Positions 18,803-27,397 of a stretch of 64,000 nucleotides of DNA are shown here, one piece after another (position 1 is the first letter of the stretch; every line of letters starts with the position of its first letter). The translations under genes and the position numbers were made by a program. The notes under the pieces are model-generated. The model made no database searches and was not told the DNA's origin. It was given only the letters and a program-made list of their open reading frames with translations. Origin of the DNA: Streptomyces scabiei 87.22 (GTDB lineage: Bacteria > Actinomycetota > Actinomycetes > Streptomycetales > Streptomycetaceae). The stretch covers positions 1,488,001 to 1,552,000 of the forward strand of contig NC_013929.1 in the NCBI RefSeq assembly GCF_000091305.1, written 5' to 3'.

Positions 18803-19780
18803 GTGTCGATCACTTCTCCCCATCTCGGCAGCCCGTCCAGCGAATGGACCGACGCACGCCTGCTGTACGCGCTGGAGGAAGTCGTCGAGACGGAGCTCAA
18901 CCGGCATCTCAAGGTCACCAAGGACTGGATGCCGCACGAGTACGTGCCGTGGAGCGACGGCCGCAACTTCCCCGGCTTCTTCGAGGACGGCGAGGCCTGG
19001 GAGAAGGGGCAGTCGAAGGTCACCGAGGTCGGCCGGATCGCCCTGGTGGTGAACCTGCTCACCGAGGACAACCTGCCGAGCTACCACCACGAGATCGCCA
19101 CCCTCTTCGGCCGTGACGGCGCCTGGGGCACCTGGGTGCACCGCTGGACCGCGGAGGAGGGCCGGCACGGCATCGTGATGCGCGACTACCTGCTCGCCTC
19201 GCGCGCGGTCGACCCGGACAAGCTCGAACAGTTCCGTATGTCCCACATGGGTGAGGGCTTCGAGTCGGACAACCGGCACTCGATGCTCCACACGGTCGCG
19301 TACGTCGCCTTCCAGGAGCTCGCCACCCGCGTCTCGCACCGCAACACCGGCCACCACTCCGGTGACCCCGTGTGCGACCGCATGCTGGCGCGCATCGCGA
19401 CCGACGAGAACCTGCACATGATCTTCTACCGGAACCTGCTGAAGGCCGCGTTCGAGTTCGCCCCCGACCTGACCATGCAGGCCGTCCGTGACGTCGTCGT
19501 CGACTTCCGCATGCCCGGCCACGGCATGCCCGGCTTCGAGCGCGCCGCCGCGCAGATGGCCATCGGCGAGATCTACAACATGCGCATCCACCACGACGAC
19601 GTCCTCGCGCCCGTCATCCGCTTCCTGAAGATCATGGAGATCGACGGCCTCGGCCCCGAGGGCATGAAGGCCCAGGAGGAGCTCGGTCTGTACATGGGCG
19701 GACTCGACGCGGAGGCCAGCAAGTTCGACGAGAAGCTCGCCGCACGCAAGGCCCGGATGGCGGCCCGCGCCGGGGCCTGA
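18803..19780 (+). CDS. Acyl-ACP desaturase (soluble di-iron, DesA-type)
   Basis: 325 residues from GTG 18803 (CTGGAG at 9 nt). Di-iron ligand regions are present: LEEVVETELNRHLK, TEDNLPSYHHEIATLF, the EExxH of WTAEEGRHGIVMRDYLL, and IATDENLHMIFYRNLLKAAF. The fold is ferritin-like and cytosolic. It introduces a cis double bond into ACP-bound acyl chains, the oxygen-dependent route to unsaturated fatty acids in Streptomyces, and so adjusts membrane fluidity. Control probably runs through the upstream palindrome. Ferredoxin and reductase partners are not nearby. Confidence 0.93.
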   Translation: MSITSPHLGSPSSEWTDARLLYALEEVVETELNRHLKVTKDWMPHEYVPWSDGRNFPGFFEDGEAWEKGQSKVTEVGRIALVVNLLTEDNLPSYHHEIATLFGRDGAWGTWVHRWTAEEGRHGIVMRDYLLASRAVDPDKLEQFRMSHMGEGFESDNRHSMLHTVAYVAFQELATRVSHRNTGHHSGDPVCDRMLARIATDENLHMIFYRNLLKAAFEFAPDLTMQAVRDVVVDFRMPGHGMPGFERAAAQMAIGEIYNMRIHHDDVLAPVIRFLKIMEIDGLGPEGMKAQEELGLYMGGLDAEASKFDEKLAARKARMAARAGA

Positions 19781-19802
19781 CCGGCGTCCACGGGCGTGAG
19801 GG

Positions 19803-19875
19803 GCGGGGCGGCCGGATTCGAACCGACGTCTTCCGGTTTTGGAGACCGGCGCGCCTGCCTCTGCGCTACACCCCG
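19803..19875 (-). tRNA. tRNA with anticodon CCA (tRNA-Trp), atypical
   Basis: On the minus strand a full cloverleaf forms: acceptor CGGGGTG/CGCCCCG with one G-U pair, D-stem GCGC/GCGC with loop AGAGGCAG, anticodon stem CCGGT/ACCGG with loop CTCCAAA (anticodon at 19840-19842), variable loop AAGAC, T-arm GTCGG TTCGAAT CCGGC. Total 73 nt. CCA is not encoded, and the discriminator is C, whereas bacterial tRNA-Trp normally has G73. The body, especially the GCGC D-stem and CGGGGTG acceptor, resembles tRNA-Pro. It lies just after the desaturase gene in opposite orientation. Confidence 0.8.
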
Positions 19876-19981
19876 CCTTGCGGGCCATCCTAGGGCCTGC
19901 CTTCGCCTGCCTGCCGTCACCTGCCTGCCGTCGGCGGCCCGTCGCCCCGGCCGGTGACGGCGTGGCACGGACCCGGCCGGC

Positions 19982-21322
19982 TCACCACTCCGCCTCCCGG
20001 TAGTCCTTGAGAAAGACACCCGACACCGGGTCGCCCGCCTCGCCGCGCACGATCGGGTCGTAGACGCGGGCCGCGCCGTCGACGATGTCGAGCGGGGTAC
20101 GGAAACCGGCACGCGCCATGCGCTGCTTCTTCGGGGCCGGGTTCTCGTCGGTGATCCAGCCGGTGTCGACGGCGCACATGTGCACGCCCCGGTCGGCGAG
20201 TTCGGCCGCGCTGGTGCGGGTGAGCATGTTGAGCGCGGCCTTGGCCATGTTGGTGTGCGGATGCCCGGCCGTCTTGTTGCGTACGGCGAAGCGGCCCTCG
20301 ACGGCGGTCACGTTGACCACGTACCGGCGCGGGCGCGGCGCGGAGAGCAGCAGCGGCAGCAGCCGGTCGCACAGGAGCGCGGGGGCGAGGGAGTTGACCA
20401 GCTGCGTCTCCAGGACCTCCGCGGGGTCGAGCGAACCGAGCCGCGCGGACCAGGAGTTCTCCGGGGAGGGGTCGGGCAGCAGCCCGGCCTCGTCGGCCTC
20501 GCGCAGGGCGACGGGCAGGGCGGCGGCGCCGTTCTCCAGCATCCGCATCGGTGTGAACCCGGGTGCCTGCCGCGCGCCCTCGGGCAGTGCGTCCAGCTCC
20601 GCGCCGGCCAGCAGCGCGTACGACTCCGGTGGCCGGCGTACCGTCTGGGCCGCGTTGTTCACCAGGATGTCGAGCGGCTCGCCCTCCTGCCGCAACTGCT
20701 CGCACAGGCCCAGCACCTGACGCGGGTCGCGCAGGTCGACCGCGACGACGGTCAGCCGGTCGAGCCACTTCCCGGCTCCGGGCTCGGCCCGGAAGCGGCG
20801 TACCGTGTCGTGCGGGAAGCGGCTGGTGACGAGCAGGTCGGCGCCGTCGCGCAGCATCATCAGCGCCAGCTGGAAACCGATCTTCACCCGGCCGCCGGTG
20901 AGCAGCACACGTCGGCCGCTCAGGTCGGTGCTCAGAGCACGCCGCGCGGTGTTGTCGGCGGCGCACTCCGGGCACAGCCGGTGGTAGAAGGAGTCGACGT
21001 GTCGATAGGACGCCTTGCAGACATAGCAGTGCTGCGACCTATGGAGCACTCCCCCGCCGCCCGCCGCTCGTGGCGACAGCGGGGCGTCCTCGCGCCGCTC
21101 CGGGGCGCCGGTGGCGGTCGCGGCCGTCACGGCGGCGTCCGCGGCGGACCGCGCGGCGTCGAGCGCCTGGCGCCTGCGCTTCCAGCCGTTGCGGACGAAG
21201 GAGGCGGCGACCCGCTCGGTCCGCAGCCGCACGGGGTCGTCCACGGGCAGCGCCCGCAGCCGGCCGACCGTACGGTGGAAGGCCGCCAGCTCCTCCTCGG
21301 TGATACCGCCGCCCTCGCCCAT
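19982..21322 (-). CDS. SDR-family oxidoreductase with N-terminal zinc-ribbon
   Basis: 446 residues. Residues 1-90 are helical; CYVCKASY and LCPECAA (Cys pairs about 17 residues apart, near residues 100-120) form a probable zinc ribbon. The SDR domain follows with VLLTGGRVKIGFQLALMML in place of the usual TGxxxGIG, the LVNNAAQTV strand, and a catalytic region where the SDR Tyr-x-x-x-Lys is not evident: HPHTNMAKAALNMLTRTSAA has Asn/Met before the Lys. It may therefore be a degenerate or atypical SDR. ATG 21322 starts MGEGGGITEEELAAFHRTVG. The substrate is unknown. Confidence 0.78.
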   Translation of the reverse strand: MGEGGGITEEELAAFHRTVGRLRALPVDDPVRLRTERVAASFVRNGWKRRRQALDAARSAADAAVTAATATGAPERREDAPLSPRAAGGGGVLHRSQHCYVCKASYRHVDSFYHRLCPECAADNTARRALSTDLSGRRVLLTGGRVKIGFQLALMMLRDGADLLVTSRFPHDTVRRFRAEPGAGKWLDRLTVVAVDLRDPRQVLGLCEQLRQEGEPLDILVNNAAQTVRRPPESYALLAGAELDALPEGARQAPGFTPMRMLENGAAALPVALREADEAGLLPDPSPENSWSARLGSLDPAEVLETQLVNSLAPALLCDRLLPLLLSAPRPRRYVVNVTAVEGRFAVRNKTAGHPHTNMAKAALNMLTRTSAAELADRGVHMCAVDTGWITDENPAPKKQRMARAGFRTPLDIVDGAARVYDPIVRGEAGDPVSGVFLKDYREAEW

Positions 21323-21533
21323 GCGTGCCCCCGCCCCGCGTGTCCCGCGCCCTGTGCCCCGTACCGCTGATCCGTCCGGCCGCACGGCCGTCGCAAGCGT
21401 GCCCGGATCCTATGCGACCGCCCTGGTCAGGGCCCACCGGTTTGTCACCGACGGGCCTGCGGCGGGAGGCAGTTCACGAGAAGAGCGGTGGGAGGGCGGT
21501 GCGCCGGGATGCGGGGGACGCGCTGCCCTCGGG

Positions 21534-21782
21534 TCAGCCGCCCTCGGCGCGGCGGAGCCGCAGTCTCTCCTTCTCGGAGAGTCCGCCCCAGACGCCGAAC
21601 CGCTCGTCGTGGGACAGGGCGTACGCGAGACACTCGGTGCGCATCTCGCACATCCCGCAGATGCGCTTCGCCTCGCGCACCGAACTGCCGGGCTCGGGAA
21701 AGAAGAAGTCGGCCCCCGTCTGCGCGCACAGCGCCCGCTCCTGCCAGGCACTGTCGATCGGGGTGATCGTGTCGTTGTGCAT
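21534..21782 (-). CDS. WhiB-family iron-sulfur regulator (Wbl)
   Basis: 82 residues starting MHNDTITPIDSAWQERALCA; an ATG three codons earlier (21791) is an alternative. The four cluster-binding Cys are in ERALCAQ and in the C-x2-C-x5-C block ICGMCEMRTEC, followed by the family turn FGVWGGLSEKERLRLRR and a short basic tail. Wbl proteins bind a 4Fe-4S cluster and partner with the principal sigma factor. The tail lacks an extended AT-hook, so it is not a typical WblC. It is divergent from the GH64 gene 390 bp away. Confidence 0.9.
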   Translation of the reverse strand: MHNDTITPIDSAWQERALCAQTGADFFFPEPGSSVREAKRICGMCEMRTECLAYALSHDERFGVWGGLSEKERLRLRRAEGG

Positions 21783-22171
21783 GTCCGGCATCGTGCCGCG
21801 CGCCGAAAAACGTTCGATCAACGCGGCATCAACACGACGGCCGCAGGCGGCCGTCGCCCGCGGCGAGCGCCTGCGCCGGAGACCGGTCGCCCGGGCCTCG
21901 CGTCCCCGCATGGTCCCCGGAACCGGTGCGGCGGCGCACGACGGCGCGCCGGGCGAAGCCGTGCGGAGCGCGGGCCACCTGCCGGGACGCGGGCGTCGGG
22001 ACGGGGTTCGGACATCGTTCGGTGTGTCGTCATCTCATGAAGACACCAAAGTCTTGAGAGCGCTCTCAGTCATAAGTATTGACGGCTCAACGTCCCCTGG
22101 GAACAGTGGGTGCACCACAGCAGGGGCCCCGTCCGCTGTGCCTCCACTCCCCCACGTGCCAGGAGGCCATC
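21783..22171. promoter_or_regulatory. Divergent region between WhiB-like and GH64 genes with LacI-type operator
   Basis: No gene. The key element is TGAGAGCGCTCTCA at 22055-22068, a perfect 14-bp CG-centred palindrome of the class used by LacI-family sugar repressors such as CebR. It lies 104 bp upstream of the glucanase start, with AAGTATTGACGG just downstream. The remaining sequence toward the whiB-like gene shows nothing else clear. Confidence 0.65.
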
Positions 22172-23389
22172 GTGATCTCCCGCCGTATCTTCCTGTCCGG
22201 AACCACTGCCGCCGTCGGCGCGACCGCCCTCGGGGGCGCTCTCGGCCCACCCGCCCAGGCCGCCCCCGCGACCTGCCAACTCGCTCTGCGCAACGCCTCG
22301 TTGCCGGGCACGGTCCGGGCGTACGTCACCGGGCACGAGCAGGCGACGGGCGCCTGGGTGCTGCTGCGGGCCGACGGGAGCGTCTACCGGCCGTCCTCGC
22401 CCGCGGCGCCGCAGACACCCCTGCCGGTCGACTGCGCGATCCCGCTCGGCGCGGCGGGTTCGGCGCCCACCGTGCTGACGCTTCCTCAGATGTTCGGCGC
22501 CCGGATCTACTTCGTGCGCGACAGCACCCTGCAGTTCTTCCTCAACCCGGGCCCGGCGCTGGTCGAGCCCGCCTTCGCGACACCCGCCGACCCCAACTAC
22601 GGCAAGACCTGGTCGTTCTGCGAGTTCACGTTCAACTCCACGCAACTGTTCGCCAACATCAGTTACGTCGACCTCGTGACGGCCCTGCCGATCGGGCTGA
22701 CCCTGGAGGGCGACGGCACGCACACGGTCGCGCCGCTGCCCGACGGGGCGGTGGGCCGGATCGCGGCGGACCTGGTGGCGCAGTCGGCGCGGGACGGGCA
22801 GCCGTGGGACCGGCTCGTCATCCGCGGCGGCGACGGCAGGGTGCTGCGGGTCATCTCCCCGCAGAACCTGATGGCGCCGTACTTCGGGCAGCCGGACCGC
22901 ATGCCGTTCCGCACCTACTGGGACTCCTACGTCAACCAGGTGTGGGAGAAGTACCGGAGCACGGACCTGCGGATCGACCTCCAGGGCGGGCGGGGCGTCC
23001 TCGCCGGCCGCGTCGTCGGCGACACGCTCACCTTCGCCGGCGGGCACTCCTTCGCCCGCCCGGCCTCGAAGGACATCTTCACCTGCAACCACGGCCCGTT
23101 CGCCAACAACCCCGGTGATCCCGACACCAAGAAGGCGCTGCTCGCCAGGCTCGCCGCCGGATTCAACCGCTCGATCATGCTCACCCACCCCACCCAGCCG
23201 AACGGGACGACCACGGCCGACTACTACCGGGGGACCGTGACGAACCACTGGTCACGGGTGGTGCACGCCAACTCGCCCATCGGATATGCCTTCCCCTACG
23301 ACGACGTACGCCCCGACGGCCAGCCGGACGTGTCGGGCGCGGCCCACGACGGCAACCCGCGCCGGTTCACGGTGACCGTGGGCGCGTGA
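22172..23389 (+). CDS. Secreted glycoside hydrolase family 64 endo-beta-1,3-glucanase
   Basis: 405 residues from GTG 22172, five bases after AGGAGG. The start VISRRIFLSGTTAAVGATAL has a twin-arginine motif and a hydrophobic core, with cleavage near AQAAP, so Tat export is likely. The body matches GH64 (laminaripentaose-producing) enzymes: an N-terminal beta-barrel, FCEFTFNSTQLFANISYVDL, LTLEGDG, YWDSYVNQVWEKY with the catalytic Glu/Asp region, and HSFARPASKDIFTCNHGPF. It digests beta-1,3-glucans of fungal or plant walls. The LacI-type operator upstream is shared with the regulator at 26.3-27.3 kb. Confidence 0.9.
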   Translation: MISRRIFLSGTTAAVGATALGGALGPPAQAAPATCQLALRNASLPGTVRAYVTGHEQATGAWVLLRADGSVYRPSSPAAPQTPLPVDCAIPLGAAGSAPTVLTLPQMFGARIYFVRDSTLQFFLNPGPALVEPAFATPADPNYGKTWSFCEFTFNSTQLFANISYVDLVTALPIGLTLEGDGTHTVAPLPDGAVGRIAADLVAQSARDGQPWDRLVIRGGDGRVLRVISPQNLMAPYFGQPDRMPFRTYWDSYVNQVWEKYRSTDLRIDLQGGRGVLAGRVVGDTLTFAGGHSFARPASKDIFTCNHGPFANNPGDPDTKKALLARLAAGFNRSIMLTHPTQPNGTTTADYYRGTVTNHWSRVVHANSPIGYAFPYDDVRPDGQPDVSGAAHDGNPRRFTVTVGA

Positions 23390-23408
23390 GTACTCCGTCA
23401 CGACCGAC

Positions 23409-23438
23409 GGCCCCGGCCGGCGCCTGTCGGCCGGGGCC
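23409..23438. terminator. Bidirectional terminator between convergent genes
   Basis: GGCCCCGGCCG (23409-23419) and CGGCCGGGGCC (23428-23438) form an 11-bp GC stem with an 8-nt loop, placed between the ends of the GH64 gene (23389) and the HTH-pseudoglycosidase gene (23461). Confidence 0.7.
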
Positions 23439-23460
23439 TCGACGCTCGGGGCCAGGTGGA

Positions 23461-25404
23461 TCAGCCGTCCGCCGAGGACGGTTCCCGGCGCACCGGCCTG
23501 AGACTCCGCGGGTGCTCTTCGAGGAGGATCGGCTGCTCGGTGATTCTGATGGTGTCGCCGGGCCGTACGGGGGTCACCGTGCCGTCGAGGCGGTGCACGG
23601 CCGCCAGGTCCGGTGCGGAGGTGGTGACGGCGGTGCCGGAGTCGGTCCAGCGGATGGCGGCCTCGTGCCGCAGCCGGGACCCCGTCACGGTGAACCTGCA
23701 CTCCCACACGTTGTCGCCGAGGCCCGAGGCCAGACCGTGGCCGCACGAGTGGATCCGGGCGTGGGCGAGCCAGCGTTGCAGTCGCTCGACCGCCAGCGCC
23801 GCCTGTGTCGGCGCACCGCCCTCGGCCTGCAGCACGATGGGGATCTTGGTGCCGCCCCAGTTGTAGAAGTACATGCGCTCGACGTTGGCGTTCCGTGCGT
23901 AGAGCCCCACGAGGTAGAAGCGCACCGCGTAGTCGGCGGCCCTGCGGCGGCCCAGAGGTTTCTGGAGGGGGATCTCGTACATGGTGCCGGTGTTCCACAG
24001 ACGGGGATGGACCCCGGCGTGGTGCAGGATCCGGTCGACGGTGCGGGTGAGCGCGAGCATGGTCTCCGGCGGATCGGAGGCCGTGCGCTGGTACAGCTTG
24101 ACGCCCGCGACGTCGCAGTGGCGGTATCCGCCGAGTTCCGCGAAGCGTTCGAACACGCGGACGGCCTCCGGGTCCCACAGGCGCCCCATGCCGGGGCACA
24201 CGACGGTGGCGTCCGGGTCGACGGCCCGGATCGTCCGGGCGGCTCTGCGGACCATCTCGACCAGTGTCCGCACGCTGCCGTCGTAGAACCGCGGGTCGTT
24301 CGCCAGCACCCACAGCTCGTACGCCTCGATGCGGCCCTCGTACCGCTCGACCAGGGCGCGCACGTACGTGTCCCAGTCGGCGAGACGGTCGGGGGGCGCG
24401 GCCCGGGAGCCGTCGGCGTAGGGGCCGACAGGGCCGTCCGGGCTGGCCCAGCGCGGAGTGCCGCCCATGACGAACAGTGCGGGCAGACGGGCACGTTCGG
24501 CCCCGTCGACCAGCCGGTCGAGGATGCTCCAGTCGAACTCGCCCCGCCGGGGCTGGATGTTGGACCAGCGCGTGTCGCTGTCCCACAGACGCACCGCCCC
24601 GGTCCGGAACGACGGCATGGTGCCCGTGGTGCTGTTGAGGGTGACGCCGAAGAGAGTGGACGGTACGGGGGCCGGGGCGCTCACCCAGGCGGGGCCGGGT
24701 ATCCACTGCCGGGCCGACCCTGACGAGGAGTCACGGTCGGCCGGGCTGCTGCCCGTTGCGGTCACCGCCACCACCAGGGTCATCAGCGCGGCGGAGAGCA
24801 CCAGCAGCAGCGAGCGTCTTCGCTGTCGTGGCACGCGGTTGGTGGGGCCGGCGGTCGGGGAGTTCGTGCCGGCAGGGACACCCGCGGGGACTCCCGGTCC
24901 GGCGGCGGCACCCGGCCCGGTGGAAACGGGGACGCCGGGCCGCTCGGCTTCCTCGGGGCGCTCGGGGCGGTCGTCCCCGCCGTCGTCCGGAAGGCCGTCG
25001 GAAACCGCCTCCGGAACGTCGTCGCAAGCCTCGTCCGGGAGGCCGTCCGGTGTCTCCTCCGCGGCGGCGGACGGCAGTTCGTCCTGGCCGGCGGGCGGCA
25101 CCTCGCCCCGAGCGTCGGACCACGCCTCGTCGCGCGCGTCGGCGGGCACATCCTCCGGGCCGGCGGACGCGGCCATCCACAGCTGGTGCAGCGCCGCCAT
25201 CTCGGCCCTGCCGGCGTTGCACGCCTTCGCGATGCGCTCGACCGTGGCGAAGTCCGGCGGCACGATCTGTCCGGTGCAGTACCGGTACACGGTCGACTTG
25301 CTGGCGCGGACGCTCTGGCCGATCCACTGATAGCTGTGCCCGCTGCGCTGCTTGAGGTCTTCGAGGAGGGCCCCGAGCTGCTTGCGATGCGACGCCTGGG
25401 CCAT
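23461..25404 (-). CDS. Membrane-anchored HTH protein with extracellular degenerate glycosidase domain
   Basis: 647 residues from ATG 25404. Residues 5-75 are an XRE-like HTH (QWIGQSVRASKSTVYRYCTG). Residues 80-165 are an acidic Asp/Glu/Pro linker, 166-196 a Pro/Gly stretch ending in basic RQRRR, and 198-217 one membrane helix. Residues 250-645 form a TIM-barrel like GH39/GH5 enzymes: VRLWDSDTRWSNIQPRRGEF, then FVMGGTPRWAS. The acid/base motif expected as WNEAN reads WVLAN (365-369), and the nucleophile motif expected as WNTE reads WNTG (470-473), so both catalytic Glu are missing. The topology suggests a one-component sensor that binds a glycan outside and DNA inside. It converges on the GH64 gene. 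Confidence 0.75.
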   Translation of the reverse strand: MAQASHRKQLGALLEDLKQRSGHSYQWIGQSVRASKSTVYRYCTGQIVPPDFATVERIAKACNAGRAEMAALHQLWMAASAGPEDVPADARDEAWSDARGEVPPAGQDELPSAAAEETPDGLPDEACDDVPEAVSDGLPDDGGDDRPERPEEAERPGVPVSTGPGAAAGPGVPAGVPAGTNSPTAGPTNRVPRQRRRSLLLVLSAALMTLVVAVTATGSSPADRDSSSGSARQWIPGPAWVSAPAPVPSTLFGVTLNSTTGTMPSFRTGAVRLWDSDTRWSNIQPRRGEFDWSILDRLVDGAERARLPALFVMGGTPRWASPDGPVGPYADGSRAAPPDRLADWDTYVRALVERYEGRIEAYELWVLANDPRFYDGSVRTLVEMVRRAARTIRAVDPDATVVCPGMGRLWDPEAVRVFERFAELGGYRHCDVAGVKLYQRTASDPPETMLALTRTVDRILHHAGVHPRLWNTGTMYEIPLQKPLGRRRAADYAVRFYLVGLYARNANVERMYFYNWGGTKIPIVLQAEGGAPTQAALAVERLQRWLAHARIHSCGHGLASGLGDNVWECRFTVTGSRLRHEAAIRWTDSGTAVTTSAPDLAAVHRLDGTVTPVRPGDTIRITEQPILLEEHPRSLRPVRREPSSADG

Positions 25405-25813
25405 GTGGTTCCCCTGGTTCTCTGCCACGGCATCGGTCCGGTACGAGGCCGCCCCCCCAGCAGCCGTGCGCACAGTATGCGCCACTGTCGAACGCCGGTT
25501 CGCCGCCGCGGAACCCCTCCCCCGGCGTACCCGGACCGTGCGCCCGGGCCCCTCACCCCCGGCCGTAGCGTTCCAGCGCTGCGCGTTCTCCCAGTCCAGG
25601 GCGTGGACCGCGTTCCAGGCGTGCCAACTTGCCGTGCCGCTCTTGTCCTTCGGTTTCCGGCCATCGAAGATCTTCCTCGCCGGGCGAACCGGCGACGGGG
25701 GGACACGCACCACGGCAACGCTGCCGCGCCGGCGACACCTGCACCCGTCCGTCCCGAGCGGGGACTCCGCGGAACGTGCCGCGGGACGCCGGGAGATCCA
25801 GGGAGGAATTCTG
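25405..25813. other. Divergent intergenic region, HTH sensor / small secreted protein
   Basis: 409 bases without a credible gene; a long overlapping frame here is Arg/Pro-rich and shadow-like. GTGCGCACAGTATGCGCCAC (25466-25485) is an imperfect palindrome 62 bp before the sensor start and a candidate autoregulatory site. No convincing -35/-10 pair was found. Confidence 0.35.
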
Positions 25814-26272
25814 TTGAGGAAGAGCTTCGTGTCCGCGGTGCTGGTCACCGTGGTCGCAGCGACGATGAATCTGACCGCACTGACCGGTCCGGCGGCGGCC
25901 TCGACCTGTGACACTCCGAACTGCGGCGGTGAGGTCGACAACAACACCAACGCCTACCTGTCCATCTCCAACTGCTGGGCCGACTCCTACGGCACCTGGG
26001 AGAACGGCGACAACCTGCCGTGCCACGGCAACCCGGTGCGGGTGGGCAACATGCGGAACGCGCGGGTCTGGCTGTCACCCGGGCAGCGGGAGGACAACTA
26101 CTCGTCCTTCTACGACACCGATGCCGTGAGGTTCCCGAAGGACTGCAAGACCTACTACCACTGGTGGGGCCAGTCGAAGGAGGCGAATTCGGAGGACCGC
26201 CGGGGCAAGGACGCCATCTGGCGGAAGATCACCAACGCCGACCACTTCTACTTCGACCGGGTCGTCTGCTGA
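25814..26272 (+). CDS. Small secreted protein of unknown function
   Basis: 152 residues from TTG 25814, seven bases after GGAGG (25802-25806). A Sec signal peptide (RKSFVSAVLVTVVAATMNLT, cleavage near AAAST) leads to a mature domain of about 120 residues with six Cys: CDTPNC near the mature start, NCWADSYG, NLPCHG, KDCKTYY and a C-terminal VVC. They could form three disulfides. Tyr, Trp and Asn are frequent. I do not recognise the family; the size and disulfides suit an inhibitor, binding protein or antimicrobial. It is divergent from the HTH sensor. Confidence 0.75.
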   Translation: MRKSFVSAVLVTVVAATMNLTALTGPAAASTCDTPNCGGEVDNNTNAYLSISNCWADSYGTWENGDNLPCHGNPVRVGNMRNARVWLSPGQREDNYSSFYDTDAVRFPKDCKTYYHWWGQSKEANSEDRRGKDAIWRKITNADHFYFDRVVC

Positions 26273-26282
26273 GCCGGAGCTC

Positions 26283-27341
26283 CTATGCAGAGGCGCGTCG
26301 CACCAGTGTGGTCGGCAGGACCACGCTGGTCGGCGCGCCGACCGGCGTCCGGCCCCCCTGCCGGTCGGCGGCCGTCCGCTCCAGCCCCCGGAGCAGCAGC
26401 CGGGCCATCAACCGGCCCATCTCCTCGATGTCCTGACGGACCGTCGTCAGCGGCGGTTCGGAGTGCTCGGCCACCGGGAGCATGTCGTCGAAGCCGACCA
26501 CGGCGACGTCCTCGGGCACCCGCCGCCCCCGCTCCCGCAGCACGCGCAGCGCCCCGGCCGCGGACACGTCGTTGGCGGCGAACACCGCGTCCACCTCCGG
26601 GCAGCGTTCGAGGAGTGCCCGCATCGCGCGCTCCCCGCCCGCCGGGGTGAAGTCGCCCTCCTCGATCAGCCGGGGGTCGGCGTCCACCATGACGTCCCGG
26701 AAGCCGTCGAGCCGGTCCACCGCGGAGGTCTGGTCGAGCGGCCCGGTGATGTGGGCGATCCGGGTGCGGCCGAGGCCGACGAGATGCCGTACCGCGTCCC
26801 GCGCGCCGCCCCGGTTGTCGCTGTCGACGTACACGGTGGGCGTGTCTCCCCGGGTGCCGTCCGCCCAGCCGGGCCGGCCGCCGAACACGGTCGGGACGCC
26901 GGCGCCCCGGATCAGGCCCGGCAGCGGGTCGTCCAGGTGCAGCGAGAAGACCAGCGCCCCGTCGACGTGCCCGCCGGCGAGATAGCGGCCCACGCGCGCG
27001 TAGTCCTCCGGGCCCTCGGTGAGCAGCAGGACGAGCTGGGAGTCGTGCGCGGTCAACTCCTTGCTGATGCCGCGGAGCTGCAGGGCGAAGAAGGGGTCGG
27101 CGAAGACCCTGGTCTCCGGTTCGGCGATCACCACGGCCACGGCGTCGTGCCGCCGGGTGACGAGGCTGCGGGCCGCCTGGTTCGGCACGTACCCGAGCTC
27201 CTCGACCGCCCTGCGCACCCGCTCGACCAGCACCTCCCGTACGCCCTCGCCTCCGTTGACCACCCGGGACACCGTCGCCCTGGACACCCCGGCCCGCGCG
27301 GCCACGGCCTCCAGCGTGGGGCGCGACGCTGTCTCGGTCAC
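26283..27341 (-). CDS. LacI-family transcriptional regulator
   Basis: 352 residues. The HTH and hinge are canonical (PTLEAVAARAGVSRATVSRV, VNGGEGVREVL, GYVPNQAARSL). The effector domain runs from HDAVAVVIAEPETRVFADPF to the C-terminus and includes VDAVFAANDVSAAGALRVL and VAVVGFDDMLPVAEHSEPPL. It resembles CebR/BxlR-type repressors that respond to oligosaccharides. The start codon has GGAGAGA upstream. Its own upstream region carries TGAGAGCGCTCCC, nearly identical to the operator of the GH64 gene 5 kb away, so it probably controls both. Confidence 0.92.
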   Translation of the reverse strand: MTETASRPTLEAVAARAGVSRATVSRVVNGGEGVREVLVERVRRAVEELGYVPNQAARSLVTRRHDAVAVVIAEPETRVFADPFFALQLRGISKELTAHDSQLVLLLTEGPEDYARVGRYLAGGHVDGALVFSLHLDDPLPGLIRGAGVPTVFGGRPGWADGTRGDTPTVYVDSDNRGGARDAVRHLVGLGRTRIAHITGPLDQTSAVDRLDGFRDVMVDADPRLIEEGDFTPAGGERAMRALLERCPEVDAVFAANDVSAAGALRVLRERGRRVPEDVAVVGFDDMLPVAEHSEPPLTTVRQDIEEMGRLMARLLLRGLERTAADRQGGRTPVGAPTSVVLPTTLVRRASA

Positions 27342-27397
27342 TGGTGGTCTCTCCTCCGGGGCGGGTGCGATCAGGATAGCCCTGGGGACAAGGCCGT

